From Hydractinia symbiolongicarpus (Eukaryota; Cnidaria; Hydrozoa; Anthoathecata; Hydractiniidae), in the NCBI RefSeq assembly GCF_029227915.1, contig NC_079876.1, positions 5,516,001 to 5,580,000 on the forward strand: 64,000 nucleotides of DNA, given 5' to 3'. The notes under the pieces were generated by a model, which was not told the origin of the DNA, did no database searches, and saw nothing but the letters and a program-made list of their open reading frames with translations. Within the stretch, counting starts at the first letter, position 1, and the number at the start of each line of letters is the position of its first letter. A program made the translations under genes and the position numbers. Below, piece by piece: positions 1 through 10,580 of this stretch.

Positions 1-92
1 ACCATTGGAAGGGATATATTTTTTTTTCGTTTTTTCTTTTCGTTCTTCTTGTTTCTTGGTGTTCTAAAACATTCGCGTTTAATTTTTTTTCA

Positions 93-222
93 GCTCTCCA
101 TATGATTGCTTATATTTTGTGAGAACAATAAAAGATGATATCAAACAAAGGATGTATTATCCATCCTTTGTTTGATAATTTTTTTATTGTAAATTAGTTT
201 TAACTCTCCATCTGATTGACTT
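93..222. repeat. Long hairpin with flanking short direct repeats (MITE-like)
   Basis: Perfect 16 bp arms at 139-154 and 162-177 enclose a 7 nt loop. The pairing resumes further out (ACAATAAAA near 125-133 against TTTTATTGT near 182-190), giving a long imperfect stem. Similar sequence flanks it on both sides (CTCTCCATATGATTG near 96 and CTCTCCATCTGATTG near 205), as if a foldback element sits between duplicated flanks. No coding content. Confidence 0.6.
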
Positions 223-294
223 GCATGTAATTTTATAAGGAACTATATGAATATAAGCAAAATATAAATGCTGGACAAACTATAAAATATCTCG

Positions 295-322
295 AGCAGA
301 TATTCTATATCGAATATCTGCT
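295..322. repeat. Perfect 11 bp inverted repeat
   Basis: Arms AGCAGATATTC (295-305) and its exact reverse complement (312-322) are separated by 6 nt. It is a small hairpin with no obvious gene context. Confidence 0.6.
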
Positions 323-479
323 GATATATTTGACTCTCGGCAAATGATTTCCCGAATATGCAAAAATATTCCGTCATTTTAATTCACATTATAATTGCAG
401 GTTTGAAAATTTAGCTGTTATCAGCAAATACCTGCCCTATTACATAAAACAATATTGTCAAAAACTTTGACAAACCGTT

Positions 480-800
480 ACAGAAGTATTGGGGTTTACA
501 GGGAACGAATTCGGCTACCCAGGTTTGAGAAACTTACTCATGTTGATCAAGAATATCCAAGTGGTTAAAAGGACTGACATCACCATCCCCTTTCCTAGTT
601 TTTCGGTGAGTTTTAAATGTATTGTAATGGCTTCATTCATTTAAATTTAGTAATTTACCGTGATATTTTTGTTATAGACGTCGTGACGTTTAATTTGCCA
701 ATTAACATTTGACACATATCTATCAACATCCATCAAAGAAAAATGAAGTCATCTTTTTTCCTGTCAGAGACAGACAGACAAAGTTTTCGTATTACAATAA
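480..800 (-). repeat. Degenerate third copy of the GACGTC dispersed repeat
   Basis: The stretch with TGTAATGGCTTCATT near 622, followed by GACGTCGTGACG near 678, resembles part of the copy at 45081-45775 in the same orientation (TGTAATGGCTTCATT near 45626, GACGTCGCGCCG further on). It is therefore opposite in orientation to the copy at 2027-2706. Limits are approximate. Confidence 0.4.
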
Positions 801-2026
801 TGTCTGAAACAAATCAAACCACTGATATTTAACAAGAATCTAAAAATGTATCTGTCTAGTACTAGTGACCAATTGCTTTGCATATGCCAACTTTATGTAA
901 TCCCTTGATTATGATCTACTCAGAATTTCTACAATTATCATAAAGCCAGTAATCTACTTTTTTTCTCCACAATAAGGGTAGAAACCACATAATTTTTTTT
1001 AAAATACAAAATAGACCCATTGTTACGTCAACTTTGTTTTTTAGGTCAATTAAAAAGCTTGGATATATTAAAAATCATGCACATTAAAATTTGGGCAATT
1101 AACTTCTAACCAGGTGTCAATAACATCCTACATTCACTCATTTAAACTGTTAAAAGCAAAATATTCCAAAATTTACACATTTTTAAGCCGAAATTTGCTA
1201 AAGGCAAGTATGTGTGACAACCTCTAATTATTTTAAACCAATAGATAAGTTGCAAATGTGTACAAAATGTAATATCGGTGATATTATATTCGGTGATATT
1301 ATATTCAACTCCGCTGCGCGTCGTTGAATATAAATCACCTCGGGTTAATAAATCTCAATGACCTATGTTTACCTATTGTATATCTACTTATAATTTATAG
1401 ATATAAGGAATAAACGAGCTGAAATTGGTTTTTCTTATCTACCACCTTCTCTTTTTAAGATCAGGTTTTATTTAACTCAATTTTGTTGATCGTTGTGGTC
1501 TGCTCTTTATATTTCTTGCCTATGTGCATGCGTGCGCATGTCCATTGTTCTAAACGCAAAATCAAAACAACTACAATCACGCTGCAACTCATCTATAAAA
1601 AAATTAATGAAGGGAACATTGTTCTGTGACTTTCTCACTTAAATATGCCGCTAGAAATAACATTTTTAAAAATTGTTATATGTTTCCGTTATTTTGATTG
1701 TAATGGAAAAATTATGAAACATTATTTTGATTGTACAGAATTGTTGTGTAAAGGGGAACAGAGGTCAAAATCTGGTTGTTTTTTTTTAATTTGAAATGAA
1801 AGAGTGTAATAAATGGATAACAGAAATTTGTTTTTCTATTGTCCATTTTTACTCTAATATCGAATAAATGCAATTTAAAATTTCAATGATTAGGAAATCA
1901 TAGTCCCGTTTATACTCGTATTATACTTAACAAAATTAGGACCAGCAAAGCTAACAGGTGACCAGAAACTTTGATATGTAGACACTGAAGCATATTTATA
2001 CATGATATCCTTTTACACAAAATACA
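800..2026. other. Noncoding AT-rich stretch
   Basis: I see no convincing exon. The only structure is an inverted repeat at about 1275-1342: GGTGATATTATATTCAAC pairs with GTTGAATATAAATCACC across a GC-richer loop. Its left arm is partly duplicated in tandem (TCGGTGATATTATAT twice). Confidence 0.5.
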
Positions 2027-2706
2027 TCCATATAATAATACGCTAAGTGTGTCTGTCTATGTGTCTGTGATAGGCAAAGTGGATGTCTTCATTTTCCTTT
2101 GATGTTGCCGAAAAATGCATCTCTAATATGTCAAATTTTCTGACGTTACGGCACGACGAAAATAACACTACTTTAACGTCAATATCCTATATTAAATTTA
2201 TGAAACCATTACAGTGCACCTAAAACTTTGAGGCCAAATAACTTAGAAACGAGGTGATGACGTCCATGATTTTTCACCGCGTGGGTAACTAGGGACCACC
2301 TAGGATCAATTTGGGTAATTTTCCCAAACTTGGATCCCCGAATCCGTTTCGGAATGGACGGGTTGATGACGTCATCAAAAAAACTTTAAACCCTAATATT
2401 TCTGCAACCGTTTCTCAAAGGTACATCATCTTATACATTTTCTTGATCAGCGTTTCAAGATCTATACAAAGAAGGCAGTAGGAATACAAATCTCTCAAAA
2501 AAATTTTTTGTCTTCACGGGTCATTTCTGACGTCAGCAAAATTTTTAAACCCTCCTATCTCAATAACCGATCATCAAAAGCACATGATCATATACATTTT
2601 CCTGATCAGCGCTTTAATCTAAATTTTTTTTAGTGGATGAGTTGCTGACGTCATCAAAATTTTTATCCTGCCTTAGTGGATTTTTCCACGGGCCTTACCG
2701 ACTAGT
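2027..2706 (+). repeat. ~680 bp dispersed repeat, copy A
   Basis: A block rich in TGACGTCA-like motifs. It begins with ATAATAATACGCTAAGTGTG and ends near TCCACGGGCCTTACCG. Its reverse complement recurs at 45081-45775, including the core around CGAATCCGTTTCGGAATGGA (2339 onward) and both ends. No ORF is present, so it is a non-autonomous interspersed repeat of unknown class. Confidence 0.6.
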
Positions 2707-4562
2707 AATAATATAATAGGAAGACATAAGATGTCTAGCGTTCATATGGTATTCCATTTAAACAACGCTACCTATACGCATCTATTACTAATACAATAAT
2801 AACCACTTTCCCCGGGCCGTACCGCAAAATATCGCCTGAGGTCTAAGTGCCAACCGAGGTCGGTGTCGGTGCAACTAAGTTACTGTTCTTATAATAATAT
2901 AATCCACTAGCACTACTTTCGTTAACTCAAGGTCACAATTCGAAACAGTCCTGTCTAAAAACAAACATTCTGTGCAGAATAAATTTCTGTAAACGAAACA
3001 TTACGATGCTCGACACTTACAGAAGAATGTGAAAAGTAGAATGTGCAACTAAAATTTAGTTACAGCGTATATTGAAGTAAATTTTTTAACTAGCTACGCT
3101 AGCTAGCCAAGAATAACATGGGCTTTAACAAGTTTTATATTTACTGAGTAACCAAAAAGCTGAAGGAACGAGTCTGAAAATAGGAGGAGACGTATTTGTT
3201 TTTATTTCGTCGTCCTGTATTTAGTATCTTTAATAAAACTGGATATTAGATCATCGTTTTTTATGGACTATGTGGATAGTTAACTAGCGATGTTGAAGAA
3301 GCATCCAGACAGAGTGTTGTTGAATCTGGTTATTTTAACTGTAAAACTTGACATTGTTGTTGTTTCTATCCTATGAAAACGTTTTTATCGATAAATGTAT
3401 TGTAAGAGTTAGATAAATAATCATTTTCAATGCTTCTTAAAAGGGAACTCCAGTCAAAATCACTTTTTTTTGTTTGTGATATACGTACTCAGAAAAGCAT
3501 AAGAAATCAAAAAAAACTTATTTTACTTGTTTTTCTTATTTAAAATTGTTGTACAAGCCTTCGCATATTCATTTTTTTTCTCATAAACAGACAGGCGCGA
3601 TTTCATTTAGGACTGGACCCGATTATAAATAATGACATCACATCGTGCAGAAGATTTAGGCGAGCGCAGAGAACGTTCATGTTAAGACCTATAGCTTAAA
3701 TTAAATCGCATCTTGTATTATATTTGGTTAGCGCACTTCACAAATAGTTCTTTTAAAAGAGATCTCCAAGAAATAAACTTTCATATTAAAATATTGCCAC
3801 TTTCTAAAAATGCAATTTCAGCTAGTGAACGCGATCAAAGTTTCTCATTTCTTCTCATTTCATTATTTGTACTTATATCCACAGAACACAACCAAATAAC
3901 ATTTTGTACATTTTTATATTAAATAAATGAACATTATACCAATTTCCAATACAAACACAGACAAAAAAAAAGTTTTCTAGTTACACATGTATCTTTCGTA
4001 GCGCTCAAGTTTCTATTCTTTGTTTTTCAAAAAAGAAGCTTTTTTGATGGAAGGACATGCTGAATATTTTCAGGGGGGGGGGGGGGGGTAAATGTACCCA
4101 TTATCTTCAATCTGTGTAACTGTTTAAGGCTGCATGTAATGCTGATAATGCAGTTTTTAAAATAGCTTTGTCAAAACAAGCACTTATATATCAGTAGCTT
4201 CTGCAACGTATTTATGACCTACCATAATCATAAGAATGATTTTTATTTATACAATAATAATACCCCCATTTTACCAACTTATCACGACCCGAACATTATT
4301 CGATCTTTCGATCATGCATTTGAATAGTCCTCCATCACGGCGAAAATTTCAACGTTACATAAAATTTGTTTGCATTTGTGCGCAAAAAAAGCGCGTGCGG
4401 AGGAAAAGTATTGCTGAATTGTGAAATAAAAATAAATTGGCTTGCAAAGTAAAAAAGTTTTTTGACGAAAAGAATGTTAAAAAAGCGATAAATATGTTTT
4501 TATTTCTTTAAAAAGAAAATATTTTGCTAAAAGCGTTACTTTGAGTCAGTAAAAGACACTCG
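2707..4562. other. Noncoding AT-rich stretch
   Basis: The only open frames are short and lack splice support or recognisable motifs. A run of 16 G at 4073-4088 is notable in this AT-rich setting; a second 16 G run sits at 13108-13123. Confidence 0.5.
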
Positions 4563-4753
4563 TCACTTTGCATCATTATTAATTTTTCCCTTGTGAGACA
4601 CAAGAGGTTCGAAGTCGTGTGGCTGTAGCTTTGTAAAGTCTTTTTCATGAAGAGAATTATCCGATTCTATGTTTTCTAAGTTATAATCTTCGTCATTACT
4701 ACAAAACGTCTTATCAACGAACAATGTAAACAGTAAGTAAACAAACTTTTAGC
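4563..4753 (-). CDS. Possible terminal exon with a hydrophobic segment and short acidic tail
   Basis: On the minus strand an open frame runs from an AG acceptor near 4754 down to a TGA at 4563-4565, about 62 codons. It starts with a hydrophobic stretch (VYLLFTLFV) followed by a polar tail containing NDEDYNLENIESDN and HDFEPLV. This could be the end of a membrane segment plus a cytoplasmic tail. The composition looks coding, but I do not recognise the protein. It may or may not belong with the exon at 5449-5661, also on the minus strand. Upstream exons were not identified, so this stays tentative. Confidence 0.35.
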
Positions 4754-5448
4754 AGGTGTGCTGCTGACCTTACATACTTTTTGCACGATGTGACGTATGC
4801 TTATTTATTTGGACCTAGTTCTCTCGACTTTACGCGGCCTTGCAAATTTATTCAAAATTGAAGATGTTCACAGACCCGATAAAGGTATAAATAAAGATTT
4901 TTTAACGATTGTAAAAGGTTTAATCTGACATATTTATGTATTGTCTTATTAAAATAACATTTCTTTCAAATATTTTTTTTCACTGGAGTGCCCCTTTAAA
5001 ACTTATTTTTCGTGCTTGTTTATATGTTAAACTTCCATTATTTTTTTTGACGACGCAATACCGCAAAATATTGGCCCGTCGTCAAGAGCGTTAAGCCAAT
5101 CAAAATGACTAAAACCCGTATTGCCCGCTTGAAAAATCCAGACGGTTAACAAGTCAAAATGTTAACATCGTACTCAAACATTCTAAATGAATATATTTTG
5201 CGTAGTTTATATTATTTTTCGAAAATTCTTTTTTACACGAATACTAATGTTGTTTTCTGTCTCTGGTTTCATCAAATAAACTTAATTTTATGTTAAATAC
5301 AAAACAGGATGCGATTCGGGCATAAAAGCTTTATCTTAACATTCTAAAAAATTTCCCTTACATTATGTGATATTTGAGAGAATGCGAAAAAAATAATATT
5401 ATACATATCAAAAATAATATAAATAAAAATAAACGACAAAGTACATAC

Positions 5449-5661
5449 TGCTCCGATTATTGGTTTTTTGTCAGTCACAATTTCATATAAAAGATCTGTT
5501 CCCTTTTTATAATCTTGAATACTTTTAACACATCTTCCTAAAATAGTTGACGGCCCACAACTTCTGCTTGTGTCGCTAAACCTAACAGTCAACGTAGAAT
5601 TGTTTGGGATTGACTCCGGTGCTCCTCCAGAGAATACAATCTTTCCTTTTATAGTCAACAT
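5449..5661 (-). CDS. First coding exon of an unrecognised small protein
   Basis: A minus-strand ATG at 5659-5661 opens a 71-codon frame beginning MLTIKGKIVFSGGAPESIP. It ends exactly at a strong donor (GTATGT, + strand 5443-5448) after GGAGCA, so the frame beyond is intron. The N-terminal half (KGKIVF, a proline turn, TLTVRFSDTS) looks like a beta-rich fold. It loosely recalls the small bacterial YbaY/YscW beta-sandwich lipoprotein family, but I would not assign function on that. There is no signal peptide. Downstream exons were not located. Coding nature is fairly likely given the ATG, composition and donor. Confidence 0.5.
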
Positions 5662-5733
5662 ACTGACTGAATAATAATAGAGTTGTAAAAACTTTTAAGT
5701 TTAACAGCCAGATTTCCCAATGTGAATGTCCAG

Positions 5734-5845
5734 TGGAAAGATTACAATGAATGGTATAAAAGCACAGGTCAGAAAGATTACAATGCTTGGTATAAAAGCA
5801 AAGGTCAGAAAGATTATAATGTTTGGTATAAAAGCACAGGTCAAG
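5734..5845 (+). repeat. 36 bp x 3 tandem repeat, open in frame (KDYNxWYKSxGQ)
   Basis: Three tandem 36 bp units (AAAGATTACAATGAATGG...) read in one frame as KDYNEWYKSTGQ, KDYNAWYKSKGQ and KDYNVWYKSTGQ. The frame is open to 5943 but has no ATG. Unit differences fall mainly in the codon after Asn and in one Thr/Lys position. It lies about 60 bp upstream of the divergent exon at 5449-5661. It may be an exon of a repetitive protein or a chance-open minisatellite. Confidence 0.5.
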
Positions 5846-5943
5846 GTCAAATATTTATGAGGCGCCATTTGTCACTTTCTACTGTCGTGTTAAATCCATC
5901 CTTGTCCCAAGGGCATCTTGTAACTTTTGGGAAGGCGATATAA

Positions 5944-6563
5944 ACCCGTTGTGACACTAGCGAAGGCCTCTCGGTTCTATGCAGTGATTTGACGCAGCGA
6001 CGTCACGATTTTTTTTTCCATAAAGCGACGAGTTGATTAAATTGTTTTCCCTCGCTGTAGGTAAAATAACAAAAAAAAAACGAATAGTGATCCTAATCGT
6101 ACACCATGACAACAAACAATGCTTTAAAGTTTTTTTAATTACATTGGTTATGACATATCATGAAAAGAATGTCTAAAGATTTTAAATAAGATTTTGTTGA
6201 CTGTGTGTGTTTCGGCATTTTAGATTGTAAAGTAAATAAAGTTTTAACGCTTGAATGTTATTTAAATTAAAACTCGCTTTACAGCACAAACTTGAAACTA
6301 TATTTTTTATTTCGAATAAATCAGTCAGTATGGTCTCTACAGGCGCAAACAGGAAATAAATTGGTGACTAAATGTGTTGAATAACTAATTTGACACAAAC
6401 ACTCTAACTTATCTAGTATCTACTTCGATCTTACTCAGGAGTTATTGCTGTCAAAAGAACTAGCGATGCTGGGTGTGCAATAAAAAAATCATGCTTAAAA
6501 TATCTTGTGATATTATATATCTTAAAAGAAAGTGTTCTGTGACCTGCATATTACAAATCTGAT
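5944..6563. other. Noncoding stretch upstream of the TRIM-like gene
   Basis: AT-rich with no supported exon. The ATG-bearing first exon of the TRIM-like gene should lie here or further upstream, but I could not identify it. Confidence 0.4.
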
Positions 6564-8820
6564 TTGAGTTTGATACAAACGCATTTTTTTTACTACACTA
6601 ATGTGTCCTTTCTCTGTTTAACCTTTTTGGAGAACACTTTAATCACAATTGCTTTGTCTGCAACCCAAATTTCTTCGATATTGGAATGTAACATCTGCTT
6701 AGACACGTATCATCAACCAAAGCAACTATACTTTGCGCATTCGTATTGTCAACATTGTTTAGATGACCTTGCTACTTTCAACGAAGACGGGGGTGCTGAA
6801 ATACGCTGTCCATTGAGATGTTCCATGAAAACAAAACTTGATTCACACAAGACAACATCAACGTTAAATACTGCATATATAGTGAATGATATTCTAAGTG
6901 AGCTGTAAGTACATTTTGCTACATTCTGATAAACAAGTTCTGTTAAAAACGTAAGAAGAGAAAACTCATAGGTGTGTAAAAAAGAATGATATATCTTGTA
7001 ACAGTGTATAGTGGCTATCAAATATTTCATTCACGTGAGCTCTCAAAAAAGATTATTTAGCTCTTTGAAGACAGGAGAATGATAAATACTGAATATTAGT
7101 TAGTTCTACTTGCCATACATTTCCTAAAAAGTAAAGTAACTTTATAAAAAGTTTCAGATATAACCAACTGTGAAATTAAAATTGGTTTTGTTTTCATAGG
7201 CCAAATGTTGAAAAAGTTAATTCGCAATGTCAGCAAAGCTAGGAATGTAAGCGAATTGTCAGCCGCTCTTTTGCAACGTGCGGTGCAAAAATTTGTAACA
7301 AATGTCAAAACATACATTCTTGCATCAACAAATCATTTTCCAATGTCAGTTCTAATGAAAGATTGCAAGAAATGCAACCATTGTGTGAGGAACATAATTC
7401 TCCTGGAAGATTTGTCTGCATTCACTGTGAACACGTTCACATGCGTATATGTATACACAGAAGTGATAAGAATCACGAAAGAAAATCGGTTGCTAAAGTT
7501 GGTGAGGAAGCAAGGAAATGGTTTCCGTCATTCATAGCATCGTTTGCTGAAACAAAAGTGATATTGGAGAACTTAACAAAACAATATGATGAATCTTTAA
7601 ATAATCTCCAAAGTAGCAGAGAAGCATTTGTTCGCGAGTTGAAAGTCAGAAAGTGGAAAAGAATAGAATATTATTTGAAGATGATAAACACGGAAGAAGA
7701 AAATCTGTTGGGTGAACTAACAATCTCTGTCAGTGATGTCAACGTTGTAGATCCTTACAAATTTTCTGTTCACAAAACTATGATGGATAAAACTGAAAGA
7801 CTACCTAGCCATGCACAATTAGAAACTAATTTGAAAAGCTTACTTGATGAAGTGAAAGGTATTTTTACACTGACTTAATTTTATTTTCTTGAAATTCTAC
7901 GTAAGTCACGTAAATTTTTTACATTTGTTTTATAGGCTGCAAAGAATCATTTAGGAAAGCAAATCTTGGCTGTTGGAAGGAGCCAAAGATGTAAGCACGT
8001 CTAATGCATTTACTTGTTAAATGCAGTAAATGTATAATGTATTGTTCTTTTTTATATATTATTTTTACTTTTTTAATTCTACGCATCACGGCGTAATACA
8101 ATCTTACATGCGCGCAATCAATTGCAACTTTGTATATTTTGTTATATAAATACTGTTAATCATAGCCCTTCTTTGGATTCTTATTGTCTTTGTTTCAATT
8201 TATTATAAAATTTGTTTCTTTGTTTTCTTATTTTTTGGAATTCAATAAATAACTTATTCAGCATGTCGAAATATATTTTAATCTTATATCAAAACGTCCT
8301 TAAAAGTGCGCAGTACAATTTACCTGTAGTGGTATACCAGTTGCATTGACTGAGTTGCACTTTCAGAGAGCAGGGATAAAAAAAATAGTGAAACTAAAAA
8401 CGGTGACTGACACACCCTTTGAATAGAATTTGCATTCAAAATACAAAAAAGGGTATTGAATTGCACATTTTCCAAGTTGATAAATATAATTATAAACCTA
8501 AAAAGAACGCACTTATTTCCCTTATAATACCAGGAATAGAATTTTAACTCAGGACACAAGTAAGGTGAGAGTAAAAACAAGTCTAAGTTATATATGGGTT
8601 CATCATTATTTATGAGGGCACCAATTGTCGATAGAGTAGAAAGACGCCTTTCTTTAAAAATCAAATGCAGTGAAACTCAATGAAGGCGATTTGCCTAATT
8701 TCGAGGAGGAAAGAATTTGTTGTTATCAAAAACTTCTTAACTGGATTTTTGTTTTAGAGATGTAAAACCTAAAAACAGTATTGCAGGATACAAAAGAGTA
8801 TTGCAGGATACAAAAGGAAG
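6564..8820 (+). pseudogene. TRIM-family (RING, B-box 1, B-box 2, coiled coil) gene, probably a pseudogene
   Basis: Four exons can be joined with consistent phase: about 6564-6904, 7200-7858, 7936-7990 and 8758-8820, all with GT donors and AG acceptors. Exon 1 carries a RING-like motif (CNICLDTY, then HSYCQHC and CPLRC). The usual Cys of the C-x-H step is Phe (YFAH), and the last pair is CPLRC instead of CPxC. Exon 2 holds a B-box 1-like segment (CGAKICNKC), then B-box 2 (CEEH...CIHC...CIHRSDKNH) and about 110 residues of likely coiled coil. A TAG at 7240-7242 interrupts B-box 1. Exons 3 and 4 read KANLGCWKEPK and KPKNSIAGYKR. Exon 4 contains a 20 bp tandem duplication (ATTGCAGGATACAAAAG twice). 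TRIM proteins are E3 ubiquitin ligases. The stop and the lost RING cysteine argue that this copy is dead. No ATG was found, and the 3' exons beyond 8820 were not found. Confidence 0.7.
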
Positions 8821-10127
8821 GTAAGCTTTTTTATTCTTTTAATCCTTTTAATTTTAATGCCTGCCACAGATCTCCTTGTCGAAACGGCTGGTTTGTGATG
8901 GGAATTAACTATTTTAGAGTTCTCTAGTAAACCGGGAGTTTGATGATGTTAGCGAAATTTATGTATGCCTTTTTTAAAAAAATAGTTGTGCATATTGAGT
9001 CGAAAGTCTGAGCACAAGGTTTGCGGCACAGAATAACTTCCCAGCACTGACGTATGTTGCTAACTTCTTTAGGCTGACAAACTTCGATTTCAGTTTTAAA
9101 ATAACAAGGATATGTGATAACTGAACAATGCACTTTCGGCGAATACTCATGACAGCAGGCATCTCTCGTTCCATGCTATTTTATTTCTAAACAAAAAAAG
9201 AAATTTTTTTTTGTGAAAATCTTGGTCTTGTTCACTCACACGGCGTAGGTGAGAGTGCTTAAATCGCAATGAAAAATTCCGGATAAAAACAAATTCCTTT
9301 AGCGCGCTTTTTTCGCTGAAGCTCAAGTTGTGAAATTTTATTCCTACCAACTGGATTTCTGGATCCTTCATGTTCCTATTGAAGTGTGAACATGACTACT
9401 TTTCTAAACGTTGATGAGACTACACTTACACTTACTATCATTAAAAAAGGTTCTAACCGGCACATAAACCTGACATAGAGGGACGCAGAAGTGCTTTTAT
9501 TTTCTGACTATCTGAACATGCAGAAATCGCATTTTATTGTAGCTTATCCTTTCACATTTATGATATTAGGTCACCTACAATGTTATAACAGTTAAAACAG
9601 AATGTATTTGTCTCATCAAAATAAAGAATAAAATAAAATGTAAAACAAAACATAATACAAAGACGAAAACATACATGGAATTAATTATCGCGAAAATTAA
9701 TGTACAAGATTTCTAGAGCAAATTTCATTCACGATTAAAAAATTGTAATTATAATAATGCAGTATATAAATTGTATTATATTTATTGAAATATTGTTTCA
9801 TCTATTGAAAGAAATTAAAATACTAGTTTTTAAGACAAAAAAATCATGAAAAACATGTATTAAAAATTTCATTTCGGTAGAAAATAATTTCGTGAAATGC
9901 AAAAATCATGAACAGGCGCGATTAATAAAATTAGCGAACAATAAATCAGAAAGTTGAGCAGTTTGCTAATTTAGCGAAATGGCGAAATTTATTTTTTGCG
10001 AAAAAAATTGTTTCTTACAAACCCCAAAAGACTATTATGACGTTTTAAAAACAAACAGATGTGTCACTAACTTTGCAGCTTCTGTTTTAATGTCATTAAT
10101 CTCGCTTTATAAATTATTATTTAATTT
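8821..10127. other. Noncoding; decayed GCGAAA/TTAATT-rich repeat at about 9660-9990
   Basis: No supported exon. From about 9660 to 9990 the sequence is full of short motifs such as TCGCGAAAATTAATG and GCGAAATGGCGAAATTT. These resemble the ends of the MITE at 23760-23994, so this is probably an old relative. Confidence 0.4.
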
Positions 10128-10580
10128 AGAACTTGAAGAAATGATTAAAGATGAAGATATTGAAAAATTTAATTCAATTCTTATCAAAAATCCAGATATC
10201 GTAACAATGACAGATGAAATAGAAAATACACTATTGATGGAAGCTGCATATCACAAAAACCATCAATAGTAAAATGTTTGATTGATGCTGGTAGTGATGT
10301 GTATGCTGTGGATAGAGATAAGTGGAATTTATATTACTATAGTGCAATTTATGGTCATCATAATGTTTTAAAAGTTTTGATTAATCATGATGTCACAAAT
10401 ATAAACAACGTAGACTTTAATAATGCATCATTAGAGGGACACATTCAATGTGTTAAGTTACTGCTATCGATACCAGGTATTGATGTCAGCATACGAAACA
10501 ATGACAATAAAACAGCTTATGGTGTTGCTGATAATGTCGTTATTAAACGTTTATTTAAGAAACATAAAAAAAATAAATAA
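10128..10580 (+). pseudogene. Ankyrin-repeat gene fragment with a frameshift
   Basis: Two overlapping frames together give about four ankyrin-like units: NPDIVTMTDEIENTLLMEAAYH, then PSIVKCLIDAGSDVYAVDRD, then SAIYGHHNVLKVLINHDV, then ASLEGHIQCVKLLLSIPG. The first frame stops at 10267-10269 (CATCAATAG). The other frame picks up the motif within the same bases (CCATCAATAGTAAAATG), so a 1-base indel near 10258-10265 separates them. One repeat also lacks its usual helix-1 residues (NNVDFNNASLEGH). A plausible acceptor (TTTAATTTAG) precedes 10128; the open codons before it are low-complexity GCGAAA repeat. The frame ends in a Lys-rich tail at TAA 10578-10580. Ankyrin repeats mediate protein binding. 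Probably a pseudogene or a misread base. Confidence 0.65.
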
